Origin: CAVVWJ01 sp964475685 | GTDB lineage: Bacteria; Gemmatimonadota; Gemmatimonadetes; Gemmatimonadales; GWC2-71-9 | Assembly: GCA_964475685.1 (NCBI GenBank) | Contig: CAYYXP010000056.1 | Location: 1-25,552 of the forward strand | DNA: 25,552 bases | Reading direction: 5' to 3' | In this document: one piece after another, positions 15,460 to 24,071 of the stretch | How the letters are laid out: each line of letters starts with the position of its first letter | How positions within the stretch are numbered: the stretch's first letter is position 1 | Notes under the pieces: model-generated | Database searches by the model: none | Seen by the model: the letters and a program-made list of their open reading frames with translations, nothing else | What the model was told of the DNA's origin: nothing | Made by a program: the position numbers and the translations under genes

Positions 15460-16595
15460 TGCGCCGCGCCTTCCTTCTCTCGATGTGCGCGCTTCTGCCG
15501 GGTGTGGCGGCCGCCCAGTCGTCGCAGTTCGGCGTGCGGGGACTGGGCGCTCCGGGGCGTCAGCTGTCGGCGAGAGCCATGGGCGGGGGCGGCGCCTTCG
15601 GCCTCTTCGACGCCGAGTCGGGGCTCAACCCGGCCGCCCTCGGGGCCCTCGCCTCCATGACGGCGTCGTTCACGGCGCTGCAGGACTACCGGCACGTCGA
15701 GAACCCGGCCGGAACCGAGTCGCTGCGGGAGAGCCGATTCCCCCAGGTCAGCGTCAGCGGCCCGATCAAGCGGCGGCCCGTATCCCTGGGTATCAGCTTC
15801 TCCAACTACACCAGCCGCGACTTCACCCTGGTGAGCGCCGACACCATCCTGCTTCGCGGCGTGCCCGTTCCGGTGAGCGACACCTTCTCCTCCCGCGGCG
15901 GAATGAGCGATCTCCGGTTCGCCGGGGCCTACAAGCTGGGCGAGCGATGGGTGGTTGGGGGATCGCTCCACGTGATCACGGGGTCCAACCGGATCGCGTC
16001 GCGGCGAGCCTTCGACGATCCCGACTACCTGACCGCGAGACAGAGCGCGGAGATCTCGCTGGCCGGGGTGGGGTTCGACATTGGAGTGGTGCGGACCTTC
16101 GGCGCCAATTTCTCGGTGGCGGCGGTGGCCAGGTCCGACGGCCACACGGACATCGACCGTGATTCCACGCGGGTGGCGCGGGTAGACCTTCCCTATACCT
16201 TCGGCTTCGGTGTCCGGTGGCGGCCGGCGCCGAACCTCGATCTGGCGAGCCAGGTCATCTATCGCACCTGGTCGGCCGCCAACAGCGACCTGCTCTCGCA
16301 GGGAGGCGTCGGTTCCGAAAACACCTTTCAGGTGTCACTGGGCGGGGAGCTGACGCCGAATCTGCGGCGCCCTTCCCGGAACCCCATCCGCTTCGGCGTC
16401 CGCTACGGCACTCTGCCGTTTCCCCTCGCACCCGGGGAGCAGCCGACCGAATTCGGTGTCTCGATCGGCAGCGGGGTGCGGTTTGCCCAGCAGCGAGCCG
16501 GAATTGATCTGGCCCTCGAGCACGCCTGGCGCTCGGCGGGAGCGTACTCGGAGAGGGCGCTGATGGTGACGCTGGGCGTGATGGTCAGACCATGA
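15459..16595 (+). CDS. Outer-membrane beta-barrel protein (FadL/PorV-like)
   Basis: The 378-residue protein has a signal peptide (MRRAFLLSMCALLPGVAAA, likely cut before Gln20). The early region GGGGAFGLFDAESGLNPAALG (about 42-62) is typical of FadL/OmpP1- and PorV-like barrels. Long alternating polar/hydrophobic strands follow through to the end. The last strand, RALMVTLGVMVRP, looks like a barrel-closing strand recognised by the BAM machinery. Substrate is unknown. Position after deoB, cdd and a coupled lipoprotein leaves room for a transport role for nucleosides or lipids, but this is a guess. ATG at 15459 shares its first base with the upstream stop (TGATG). It appears to be the last gene of the alr-to-barrel run. 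Confidence 0.82.
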   Translation: MRRAFLLSMCALLPGVAAAQSSQFGVRGLGAPGRQLSARAMGGGGAFGLFDAESGLNPAALGALASMTASFTALQDYRHVENPAGTESLRESRFPQVSVSGPIKRRPVSLGISFSNYTSRDFTLVSADTILLRGVPVPVSDTFSSRGGMSDLRFAGAYKLGERWVVGGSLHVITGSNRIASRRAFDDPDYLTARQSAEISLAGVGFDIGVVRTFGANFSVAAVARSDGHTDIDRDSTRVARVDLPYTFGFGVRWRPAPNLDLASQVIYRTWSAANSDLLSQGGVGSENTFQVSLGGELTPNLRRPSRNPIRFGVRYGTLPFPLAPGEQPTEFGVSIGSGVRFAQQRAGIDLALEHAWRSAGAYSERALMVTLGVMVRP

Positions 16596-16598
16596 GAA

Positions 16599-16630
16599 GG
16601 ACCCGGACCGGGTAACGGGAACCGGGGTCT
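16599..16630 (+). terminator. Weak hairpin after the barrel gene
   Basis: Just after the stop at 16595, ACCCGG-A-CCGGGT (16601-16613) is a perfect inverted repeat. Alternatively GGACCCGG (16599-16606) can pair with CCGGGGTCT (16622-16630) with one bulge. A short T-containing stretch (gctttct) follows ten or so bases later. It may end the upstream transcript or may be chance in GC-rich DNA. Confidence 0.25.
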
Positions 16631-16681
16631 CCGTGTAGCTTTCTCCCGTCGTCATTCCCATTCACCGTCTCCCCCTGTCCC

Positions 16682-17991
<1,310 letters not shown>

Positions 17992-17995
<4 letters not shown>

Positions 17996-18279
17996 TTCGA
18001 AACGTTGGGGAGGACCATGTGAGCGCGGTCTACCAGGCGCTGCGCGGGAAGTTCCCCGATTTCTGCGGCTGCGATCTCTGCCGCGACGACGTCCTGGTCT
18101 TCGCGCTCAATCGCATTCCGCCGCGCTACGTCTCGAGCCTCACGGGCTCGGTGGTCACCGAGGTCAATCTCGACCGGGATCAGAACCGCGCGGCCATCGA
18201 CGTCGCCATGATGGAAGCGCTCAGGCGGATCTCCCTCGCTCCCCGGTGCGGCGGGAAGGGCAAGTCGAAGGGACCGTGA
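17992..18279 (+). CDS. comFB: ComFB-family protein (late competence / c-di-GMP-binding family)
   Basis: The 95-residue protein fits the ComFB family: NVGEDHVSAVYQAL (about 4-17), then the cysteine cluster CGCDLC (Cys25, Cys27, Cys30), and the family core VLVFALNRIPPRYV (34-47). A fourth cysteine, Cys86, is near the end, giving a possible metal site. Bacillus comFB lies in the comF competence operon with unclear function; cyanobacterial relatives have been reported as cyclic-di-GMP receptors, one linked to natural competence. The GTG start at 17992 overlaps the miaB stop as GTGA. comEC starts seven bases after its stop. Position directly before the DNA-uptake channel gene supports a role in controlling competence, which is inference. 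Confidence 0.82.
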
Positions 18280-18286
18280 ACCAGGG

Positions 18287-20536
18287 GTGGCGGTGAGGCC
18301 GCGCCCCGCCATTCTGCTCACCCTCGTCTACGGGGCCGGTCTCGCGACCGGCCTCTTGCGTTTCGGGAGCCCGCTCGGCGCGGCGGCGCTCCTCGCGGCC
18401 GGTCCGATTTCCGGACGAGCCCTCCCCACGCTCATGGCCATCGCCGGGATGCTCGGGCGGGTCAGTGCGGAGGTGGCGTGGCTGCTCGAGCGACCGCGCT
18501 GCGCCACCCGACTGCCTCCGGGCAGGATTCGCCTCGATCTCGAGCTCCTCGAGCCCGCCCCCAGCGAGGGGGGCCGGGTCATGGTCCGCCCGCTTGCCGC
18601 CGGCTGCACCGGGCCCGTCAGTGCATCCTGGCCCTCGGGGATGTCACTCGGTGCCGGCCTCGAGGTGGCCGTGGAGGGTCGGTGGATTCCACGCCAGGGT
18701 CCGGCCGGTCGAGCGGCCGGCATCCTCGCCGTCGTCTCGATGTCGAAGCCGCACGGGGTGCCGTCTGCGGGAGCCCGGCTCAGGACGGCTCTGGCGAACT
18801 CCAGCCGTGCTCTTTACGGCGCCCGCTCGGCGCTGGTGGACGCGCTCATCCTCGGCCGGCGTGGCGGCATAGACCCGGATCTCCAGCAGCGCTTCGCCGA
18901 CGCGGGCCTGGTACATCTGCTGTCCATTTCCGGCTTCCACGTCGGATTGATCACGGCGTGGGTGTTCCTGGTCGGACGACTGCTCCGCCTCGGCCGATCG
19001 CAGGCGCTGGCAACGGCCGCCGCGGTGAGCGTCGCCTACGTGGCATTTCTCGGCTGGCCCGCACCCGCCAGCCGAGCGGCAGCCCTCGCTGTGGTGACGG
19101 CTCTCTGCCGGAGCCGGCAGCGCCACGTTCACGCCGATTCGGTGCTCGCCGCCACCTGCCTCATGGTGCTCCTGGTGGATCCCTGGGCCATTCTGGATCT
19201 CGGCGGGTGGCTCTCCGCCGCCGCACTGTGGGGCGCGACGAGATTCAGCCGGTGGACCGACCGGGCGTTCGGCACGGGATTCGGGTGGAGAACGCTGGGG
19301 AGTTCGGTGGGTGCGACGGTGGCGACGGCGCCGATCACGGCGGCCGCGCTCGGCACCGTCGCGCTCGCGGGGCTGGGGCTCAACTTCGTCGCCATTCCGC
19401 TGGCCGCGCTGGCCGTTCCGGGGGTCATCGCCAGCCTTCTGCTCCATCCCGTCGCGTTGGCGCCGGCGCGCGCCTTTGCCGCGGGGGCGGGGCTCTCCCT
19501 CCACCTGATCGAGCTGGCGGCGACGGCGGGTGCGGCAATTCCGGGCGGACACTTTTCGACGGAACCCGGCCGATGGCTGGCCGCCGTTCCCTGGCTCGTG
19601 GTGCTGGCGGTGGGGCTCTGGATAGCGGAGCTTCACAACACCCGCGCGGAAGCGGGCCGGCGGTTGGGGTGGGTTGCCGCCCTGGGCCTCTGGTTCGCGC
19701 TCCTCCGCGGCACGCTCTCGGCCTCGGGTGCCAGCAGTCGAGACCTCGCGTTACATTTTCTCGACGTCGGGCAAGGCGACGCGGCGGTCCTCCGTACCCC
19801 CCGGGGACATTGGGTGGTGGTGGATGCGGGCCCCGCCGGCGATCGCAGCGATGCAGGCCGCCGCGTCGTGGCCCCGTTCCTGTCCCGCCATGGCGCCCGC
19901 AGCGTGACGCTGGTCGTCGTCTCTCACGCGCATGCCGATCACCTCGGCGGCATCCCGGCGGTGCTGGCGAGATTTCCGACGGCGCTGGTGCTCGAGCCGG
20001 GCACGCTGGTTCCGGACCCACGGTACACGGCCTTCCTCGGTACCCTCGAGGGACGCCACATTCCTTGGCACCCTGTCCGCGGGGGCGAGCGCTTCGACCT
20101 CGACAGCGTGAGATTCACCGTGCTTCACCCGGTGCCCGGGTGGTCCGGCTGGGGCGAGGATGTCAACGAGGACTCGGTGGTGCTCCTCGTCGAGTACCGC
20201 GGCTTCCAGGCGCTCTTTGCAGGCGATGCCGGCTTCCCCGCCGAAGCAGCGATGGGCGGGGCGCTCCGACCGGTGGACGTGCTCAAGGTGGGGCACCACG
20301 GCAGCAGGGGGAGCACCGGCGACGCCTGGCTCGGCTCCCTGCGGCCCAGGGCGGCGGTGGTATCGGTGGGCCGGAACGACTACGGCCATCCTTCGCCATC
20401 GGCACTGGCGAGACTCGCCAAGGCGGGGGCCGAAATACACCGGACCGATCTCGAGGGCACCATCACCATCACCACCGACGGCTCGGCGATGCGGGTGGAG
20501 TCGCGCGACCGGGCATCGGAGTTCGACGTCCGCTGA
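18287..20536 (+). CDS. comEC: DNA internalisation channel ComEC/Rec2
   Basis: ComEC forms the inner-membrane channel that admits single-stranded DNA during natural transformation. The 749 residues carry an N-terminal hydrophobic and soluble part (DUF4131-like, about 1-170). The Competence domain follows with many membrane segments (about 180-480), including LVHLLSISGFHVGLI. A C-terminal metallo-beta-lactamase domain starts at LDVGQGD (Asp493), with HAHADH (547-552), AGDAG and KVGHHGS, so the nuclease-like site looks intact. The start may be GTG at 18287 or GTG at 18293; AGGGG at 18283-18287 lies five bases before the second. It is preceded by the ComFB-like gene seven bases upstream. Other competence genes (comEA, comF, pilus genes) are not in the window. 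Confidence 0.94.
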   Translation: MAVRPRPAILLTLVYGAGLATGLLRFGSPLGAAALLAAGPISGRALPTLMAIAGMLGRVSAEVAWLLERPRCATRLPPGRIRLDLELLEPAPSEGGRVMVRPLAAGCTGPVSASWPSGMSLGAGLEVAVEGRWIPRQGPAGRAAGILAVVSMSKPHGVPSAGARLRTALANSSRALYGARSALVDALILGRRGGIDPDLQQRFADAGLVHLLSISGFHVGLITAWVFLVGRLLRLGRSQALATAAAVSVAYVAFLGWPAPASRAAALAVVTALCRSRQRHVHADSVLAATCLMVLLVDPWAILDLGGWLSAAALWGATRFSRWTDRAFGTGFGWRTLGSSVGATVATAPITAAALGTVALAGLGLNFVAIPLAALAVPGVIASLLLHPVALAPARAFAAGAGLSLHLIELAATAGAAIPGGHFSTEPGRWLAAVPWLVVLAVGLWIAELHNTRAEAGRRLGWVAALGLWFALLRGTLSASGASSRDLALHFLDVGQGDAAVLRTPRGHWVVVDAGPAGDRSDAGRRVVAPFLSRHGARSVTLVVVSHAHADHLGGIPAVLARFPTALVLEPGTLVPDPRYTAFLGTLEGRHIPWHPVRGGERFDLDSVRFTVLHPVPGWSGWGEDVNEDSVVLLVEYRGFQALFAGDAGFPAEAAMGGALRPVDVLKVGHHGSRGSTGDAWLGSLRPRAAVVSVGRNDYGHPSPSALARLAKAGAEIHRTDLEGTITITTDGSAMRVESRDRASEFDVR

Positions 20537-20579
20537 ACGCTCCGCGCTCCGAACTCTTTCTCATTTTCCGGGGGACTGC

Positions 20580-21584
20580 GTGCAGACGTCCGTCACCACC
20601 ATCGAGCGCTTCATCCTCGACCAGGAGGACCGCTACCCCGAGGCCACGGGCGAGCTCTCCAATCTCCTGTACGATGTCGCGCTGGCGACCAAGATCATCG
20701 CCGCCGCCATCCGGCGGGCCGGGCTGGTGAACATCCTCGGCTCCGCCGGCGAGCGAAACGTCCAGGGCGAGATCCAGCAGAAGCTCGACGTGCTGGCCAA
20801 CGAGACGATCAAGAACTGCCTGAATCACACCGGACGGGTCTGCGTGATGGCGTCGGAGGAGGATGAAGACATCATCCCGGTCCCGGCCGAGTACGGCGTC
20901 GGCAAGTACGCCGTCCTCTTCGATCCGCTCGACGGCTCCTCCAACATCGACGCCAATTCCGCGGTCGGGACCATCTTCAGCGTCTACCGGCGCGTCAGCA
21001 TGGAAGGGCGGGGCACCGCGGCCGACGTGCTCCAGCCGGGATGCCGCCAGGCCGCGGCCGGCTACGTCATGTACGGCTCGAGCACCATGCTGGTCTACAC
21101 GACGGGGCAGGGGGTCCACGGCTTCACCCTCGATCCCACGATCGGTGAGTTTCTCCTCTCGCACGAGCGAATCATCACGCCGCGGGTGGGCCAGTACTAC
21201 AGCGTCAACGAGAGCAACTTCGGACGGTGGGACAAGGCAATGCAGACGGCGGTGCGCGGCCTCAAGGGCGACCTGGCCGACGGCCGGCAGCCGAAGAACA
21301 GCCGGTACATCGGCTCGCTCGTCGCCGACTTCCACCGCAACCTCGTCAACGGCGGTGTCTTCCTCTACCCGGCGGACACCCGAAGCCCCGAAGGCAAGCT
21401 GCGCCTGCTCTACGAGGCGAGCCCAATGGCGTTCATCGCCGAGCAGGCGGAGGGGAGCGCCACCGACGGCGTCAATCGCATCCTCGATATCGTTCCGCAG
21501 CGACTGCACCAGCGGACGCCGCTGGTGATCGGCTCCCGCGAAGACGTCGGTTTCGTGGCCGACACCCTCCGGCGCGCGCGGTGA
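20580..21584 (+). CDS. fbp: Fructose-1,6-bisphosphatase class I
   Basis: This enzyme hydrolyses fructose-1,6-bisphosphate to fructose-6-phosphate, the committed step of gluconeogenesis. The 334 residues show the metal-binding acids in ASEEDE (Glu93, Glu94) and FDPLDGSSNID (Asp115, Asp118, Asp124). RYIGSLVADFHRNL forms part of the substrate and dimer region, and the C-terminal metal site includes GKLRLLYEASPMAF. The start is GTG at 20580 with GGGGGA a few bases upstream; the frame stays open upstream inside comEC, but the conserved N-terminus begins here. A 43-base gap separates it from comEC. The stop overlaps the mutase start as GTGA. Pairing with a mutase that leads from propionyl-CoA to succinyl-CoA suggests shared use in gluconeogenic growth, which is inference. 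Confidence 0.96.
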   Translation: MQTSVTTIERFILDQEDRYPEATGELSNLLYDVALATKIIAAAIRRAGLVNILGSAGERNVQGEIQQKLDVLANETIKNCLNHTGRVCVMASEEDEDIIPVPAEYGVGKYAVLFDPLDGSSNIDANSAVGTIFSVYRRVSMEGRGTAADVLQPGCRQAAAGYVMYGSSTMLVYTTGQGVHGFTLDPTIGEFLLSHERIITPRVGQYYSVNESNFGRWDKAMQTAVRGLKGDLADGRQPKNSRYIGSLVADFHRNLVNGGVFLYPADTRSPEGKLRLLYEASPMAFIAEQAEGSATDGVNRILDIVPQRLHQRTPLVIGSREDVGFVADTLRRAR

Positions 21585-23116
21585 AGCAGGTCTACGGCCC
21601 GTCTGATTGGGCCGGCGATCCGGCACGCGACCTCGGCGCACCGGGAGAGTTCCCCTTCACCCGCGGCGTCTACTTCACCATGTATGCAGGCCGGCTCTGG
21701 ACCATGCGCCAGTATGCCGGGTTCGGCACCGCGCAGGAGACCAATCGCCGGTTCCGCCAGCTTCTCGCGGCGGGGCAGATGGGGCTCTCGACCGCGTTCG
21801 ATCTGCCGACGCAGATGGGTTACGACTCCGACCATCCGATGGCACAGGGGGAAGTGGGCCGGGTGGGGGTCGCGATCGACACCGTCGAAGACCTCGGAGA
21901 GCTCTTTCGCGAGATCCCGCTCGACCGCGTCTCCACCTCGATGACCATCAACTCCACTGCGGCCATTCTGCTCGCGATGTACGTCGTCGTGGGCGAGGAG
22001 CAGGGCGTGCCGCGAGCGAAGTTGACGGGCACGGTGCAGAACGACGTGCTCAAGGAGTACATCGCGCGGGGCACCTACATCTATCCGGCCGCGCCGTCGC
22101 TCCGGCTCGTGGCCGACATTTTCCGGTTCGTGAGCGCCGAGGGGATGAGCTTCAACCCGATCTCGATCAGCGGCTACCACATGCGCGAGGCGGGGGCCAC
22201 CGCAGTTCAGGAGGTGGGGTTCACCCTGGCCAACGCACTGGAGTACGTCCGGGTGGCCACCGAGGCGGGGCTCGCGGTGGACGCGTTCGGCCCCCGACTC
22301 TCGTTCTTCTTCGCGAGCCACAACGACTTCTTTGAGGAAGTGGCCAAGTTCCGGGCCGCCCGCCGGCTCTGGGCCCGGCTGGTTCGCGAGCGATTCGGCG
22401 CGGGCGACGCGACGGCGCGGCTCCGGTTCCACACCCAGACCGGGGGCGTGACGCTGCAGGCGCAGCAGCCGCTCACGAACGTCGTGAGGGTCACCCTTCA
22501 GGCGCTGTCGGCGGTCCTCGGCGGCACCCAGTCGCTGCACACCAACGGCTACGACGAGGCGCTGGCGCTGCCCTCGGAAGAGTCGGCCACGCTGGCGCTC
22601 CGGACCCAGCAGATCATCGGATACGAGAGCGGCGTGCCCGGGGTCGTCGATCCGCTCGCGGGGAGTTATTACGTCGAGAGCCTGACCGACGCGATCGAGC
22701 AAGGTGCCCGCGAGCTGATAGCGCAGGTGGACGAGCTCGGCGGGGCCGCCCGCGCCATTGAGCGGGGATTCTTTCAGGAGGCCATCGCGCGGAGCGCCTA
22801 TGCCATGCAGCAGGCGCAGGAGTCGGGGGAAATGGTGGTGGTGGGCGTCAACCGTTTCGCCGACGGCTCGCCTCCGCCCGCCATCGAGACACCGGACTAT
22901 TCGTCGCTGGAGAACGAGCAGCGTGCGCGCGTGGCCGAGGTGAGGCAGCGGCGGGACGGCACCGCGGTGGCGGCGCGGCTCGACGAGCTGCGGGGTGCGG
23001 CGGGCGGTACTGCGCCGCTGATGCCGCCGATCCTGGCGGCGGTGCGCGCCCGGGCCACGCTGGGCGAGATCAGCGATGCGTTGCGGGAGGTGTGGGGGGT
23101 GTACCGGCCGGCGTGA
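21581..23116 (+). CDS. Methylmalonyl-CoA mutase large (catalytic) subunit
   Basis: This adenosylcobalamin enzyme interconverts (R)-methylmalonyl-CoA and succinyl-CoA. The 511 residues form the substrate-binding barrel only; the B12-binding domain is missing, as in two-subunit archaeal-type enzymes, so a small cobalamin subunit must be supplied from outside this window. With a constant offset of 44 to the Propionibacterium protein, Tyr45 (RQYAGF), Arg163 (IARGTY) and His200 (SGYHM) match Tyr89, Arg207 and His244. The first two distinguish methylmalonyl-CoA mutase from isobutyryl-CoA mutase (Phe and Gln), supporting the substrate call. The GTG start at 21581 (GTGA overlap with fbp) leaves a short N-terminus, lacking the roughly 40-50-residue arm seen in many relatives. 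A 2-hydroxyisobutyryl- or ethylmalonyl-type mutase is less likely. Confidence 0.92.
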   Translation: MKQVYGPSDWAGDPARDLGAPGEFPFTRGVYFTMYAGRLWTMRQYAGFGTAQETNRRFRQLLAAGQMGLSTAFDLPTQMGYDSDHPMAQGEVGRVGVAIDTVEDLGELFREIPLDRVSTSMTINSTAAILLAMYVVVGEEQGVPRAKLTGTVQNDVLKEYIARGTYIYPAAPSLRLVADIFRFVSAEGMSFNPISISGYHMREAGATAVQEVGFTLANALEYVRVATEAGLAVDAFGPRLSFFFASHNDFFEEVAKFRAARRLWARLVRERFGAGDATARLRFHTQTGGVTLQAQQPLTNVVRVTLQALSAVLGGTQSLHTNGYDEALALPSEESATLALRTQQIIGYESGVPGVVDPLAGSYYVESLTDAIEQGARELIAQVDELGGAARAIERGFFQEAIARSAYAMQQAQESGEMVVVGVNRFADGSPPPAIETPDYSSLENEQRARVAEVRQRRDGTAVAARLDELRGAAGGTAPLMPPILAAVRARATLGEISDALREVWGVYRPA

Positions 23117-23125
23117 CTTCGGTGA

Positions 23126-23144
23126 GATCCGCGTTTACCGGATC
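23126..23144 (+). repeat. Small inverted repeat after the mutase gene
   Basis: GATCCG and CGGATC form a perfect six-base stem with a seven-base loop, ten bases after the mutase stop. There is no T-run after it, so it is at best a weak terminator or a boundary mark. A consensus -35 TTGACA (23146-23151) follows it, but no acceptable -10 lies at 16-18 bases. Confidence 0.35.
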
Positions 23145-23178
23145 ATTGACAATGCCGATGACTCGCAAGACTGCGGTG

Positions 23179-23586
23179 ATGATTCACCACGAAGGCACGA
23201 AGGACACGAAGTCCTTTGGGATGAGTGTCTCGCATACTATTGTCGGAGGGGCCATCGAGGTGCACCGGCATCTCGGGCCAGGACTGCTTGAGTCGGTTTA
23301 CGAACTAGCGCTCTGCAGGGAGCTATGGCTCAGGGGTCTGGCAGTTGAACGACAAGTGGCACTCCCGATCGAATACAAGGGCGTGCAGTTGAATACGGCA
23401 GTGCGAATCGATCTGATTGTCGAGCGGTCCGTCGTCGTTGAGGTGAAGTCGGTTGAGACGCTAGCCCCTATTCATCGAGCGCAACTCCTCACCTACCTCA
23501 AGCTCACCGGCCTGCGGGTTGGTCTTGTTATCAACTTCAATGTCGAACTTCTCCGCAACGGCGCGCGCCGAATGCTGAATGGCTGA
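23179..23586 (+). CDS. GxxExxY-family protein (PD-(D/E)xK-like)
   Basis: The 135-residue protein belongs to the GxxExxY family, whose function is unknown but whose fold is placed with PD-(D/E)xK nucleases. The name motif is GLLESVY (35-41, Gly35, Glu38, Tyr41) after AIEVHRHLGPG. The nuclease-like acids are Asp78 (RIDL) and Glu88-Val-Lys90 (VEVK), followed by AQLLTYL with Gln102. The end reads VGLVINFNVELL, as usual. The start is uncertain: ATG at 23179 gives MIHHEGTKDTK, a leader often seen in this family, but ATGs at 23152, 23158 and 23221 are also in frame. By hand count G+C is about 58% over 23221-23520 against about 73% over 22381-22560, suggesting later acquisition. The leader is encoded by the left inverted repeat. 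Confidence 0.85.
   Translation: MIHHEGTKDTKSFGMSVSHTIVGGAIEVHRHLGPGLLESVYELALCRELWLRGLAVERQVALPIEYKGVQLNTAVRIDLIVERSVVVEVKSVETLAPIHRAQLLTYLKLTGLRVGLVINFNVELLRNGARRMLNG
23185..23211 (+). repeat. Left arm of 27-base imperfect inverted repeat
   Basis: This arm begins CACCACGAAG and continues with degenerate CACGAAGG-like units. It matches the reverse complement of 23593-23619 at 23 of 27 positions, differing at positions 11, 14, 20 and 23. It lies inside the proposed reading frame and encodes HHEGTKDTK. Confidence 0.75.
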
Positions 23587-23592
23587 GGAACC

Positions 23593-23619
23593 CTTCATGC
23601 CCTTCCTGTCTTCGTGGTG
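23593..23619 (-). repeat. Right arm of 27-base imperfect inverted repeat
   Basis: Read on the minus strand this arm begins CACCACGAAG, as the left arm does, and shares 23 of 27 bases with it. It starts six bases after the GxxExxY stop, so the two arms bracket nearly the whole gene. In RNA they could pair to enclose the coding region. Confidence 0.75.
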
Positions 23620-23708
23620 CACCAGCCACTGGAGCCAGCGCTCCTTGTAGCTCCTGCAGCTCTTGGCTAAGCTTAATCTCCGATGATGGTTACCTAACGC
23701 GAGCGCCG
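23620..23708 (+). other. Gap before fmdB, no confident signal
   Basis: The remaining spacer holds a small stem GGAGC-CAGC-GCTCC (23631-23644) without a clean T-run, then an AT-richer stretch (about 23661-23698). A promoter for fmdB-argS would be expected here, and CTTAAT (23672-23677) is a possible -10, but no -35 at good spacing was found. Confidence 0.3.
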
Positions 23709-24071
23709 ATGCCGACCTACGAGTACTTCTGCCCTGAGGGGCACCTCTTCGAAAAGTTCCAGAAGATGACCGACAAGCCGCGGGCCAGGTGTCCGACCTG
23801 CGGCAAGGCGGCGACGCGCAAGATCTCGGGCGGGTCCGGGCTCGTCTTCAAGGGGAGCGGCTTTTACATCACCGATTACGGGAAAGATGGGAAGGGTCCG
23901 CGGAAGGAGCCCACCGCTCCAGCCAGCGAGAGCGCTTCGAAGCCGGACGCCGCCGCATCGCCCAAGCCGGCCAAGGAAGCCGCCGCGAAGGCCGACAAGC
24001 CCGAGGCCAAGGCCGGGTCCTCCGAGTCGTCGTCCTCCAGCTCGAAAAACAAGAAGGCCGCCTCCGAGTGA
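23709..24071 (+). CDS. FmdB-family zinc-ribbon protein
   Basis: The 120-residue protein starts MPTYEYFCPEGHLFE, the FmdB/CxxC regulatory-protein pattern, a small zinc ribbon named after a putative regulator of formamidase/amidase genes; the general function is unknown. Metal ligands visible are Cys8, Cys28 and Cys31 (CPTC). The usual second cysteine of the first knuckle (CxxCGH) is absent and CPEGH stands there, so His12 may be the fourth ligand. After the ribbon (about 1-60, ending at GSGFYITDYGK) comes a low-complexity tail rich in Lys, Ala, Pro, Glu and then Ser, probably disordered. ATG at 23709 is the only good start. The stop overlaps argS as GTGA, so the pair is likely translated together. 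Confidence 0.88.
   Translation: MPTYEYFCPEGHLFEKFQKMTDKPRARCPTCGKAATRKISGGSGLVFKGSGFYITDYGKDGKGPRKEPTAPASESASKPDAAASPKPAKEAAAKADKPEAKAGSSESSSSSSKNKKAASE

Noticed and set aside
23146..23151. Perfect -35 consensus TTGACA before the GxxExxY gene
   Set aside because: No acceptable -10 hexamer occurs 16-18 bases downstream, so I do not call a promoter.
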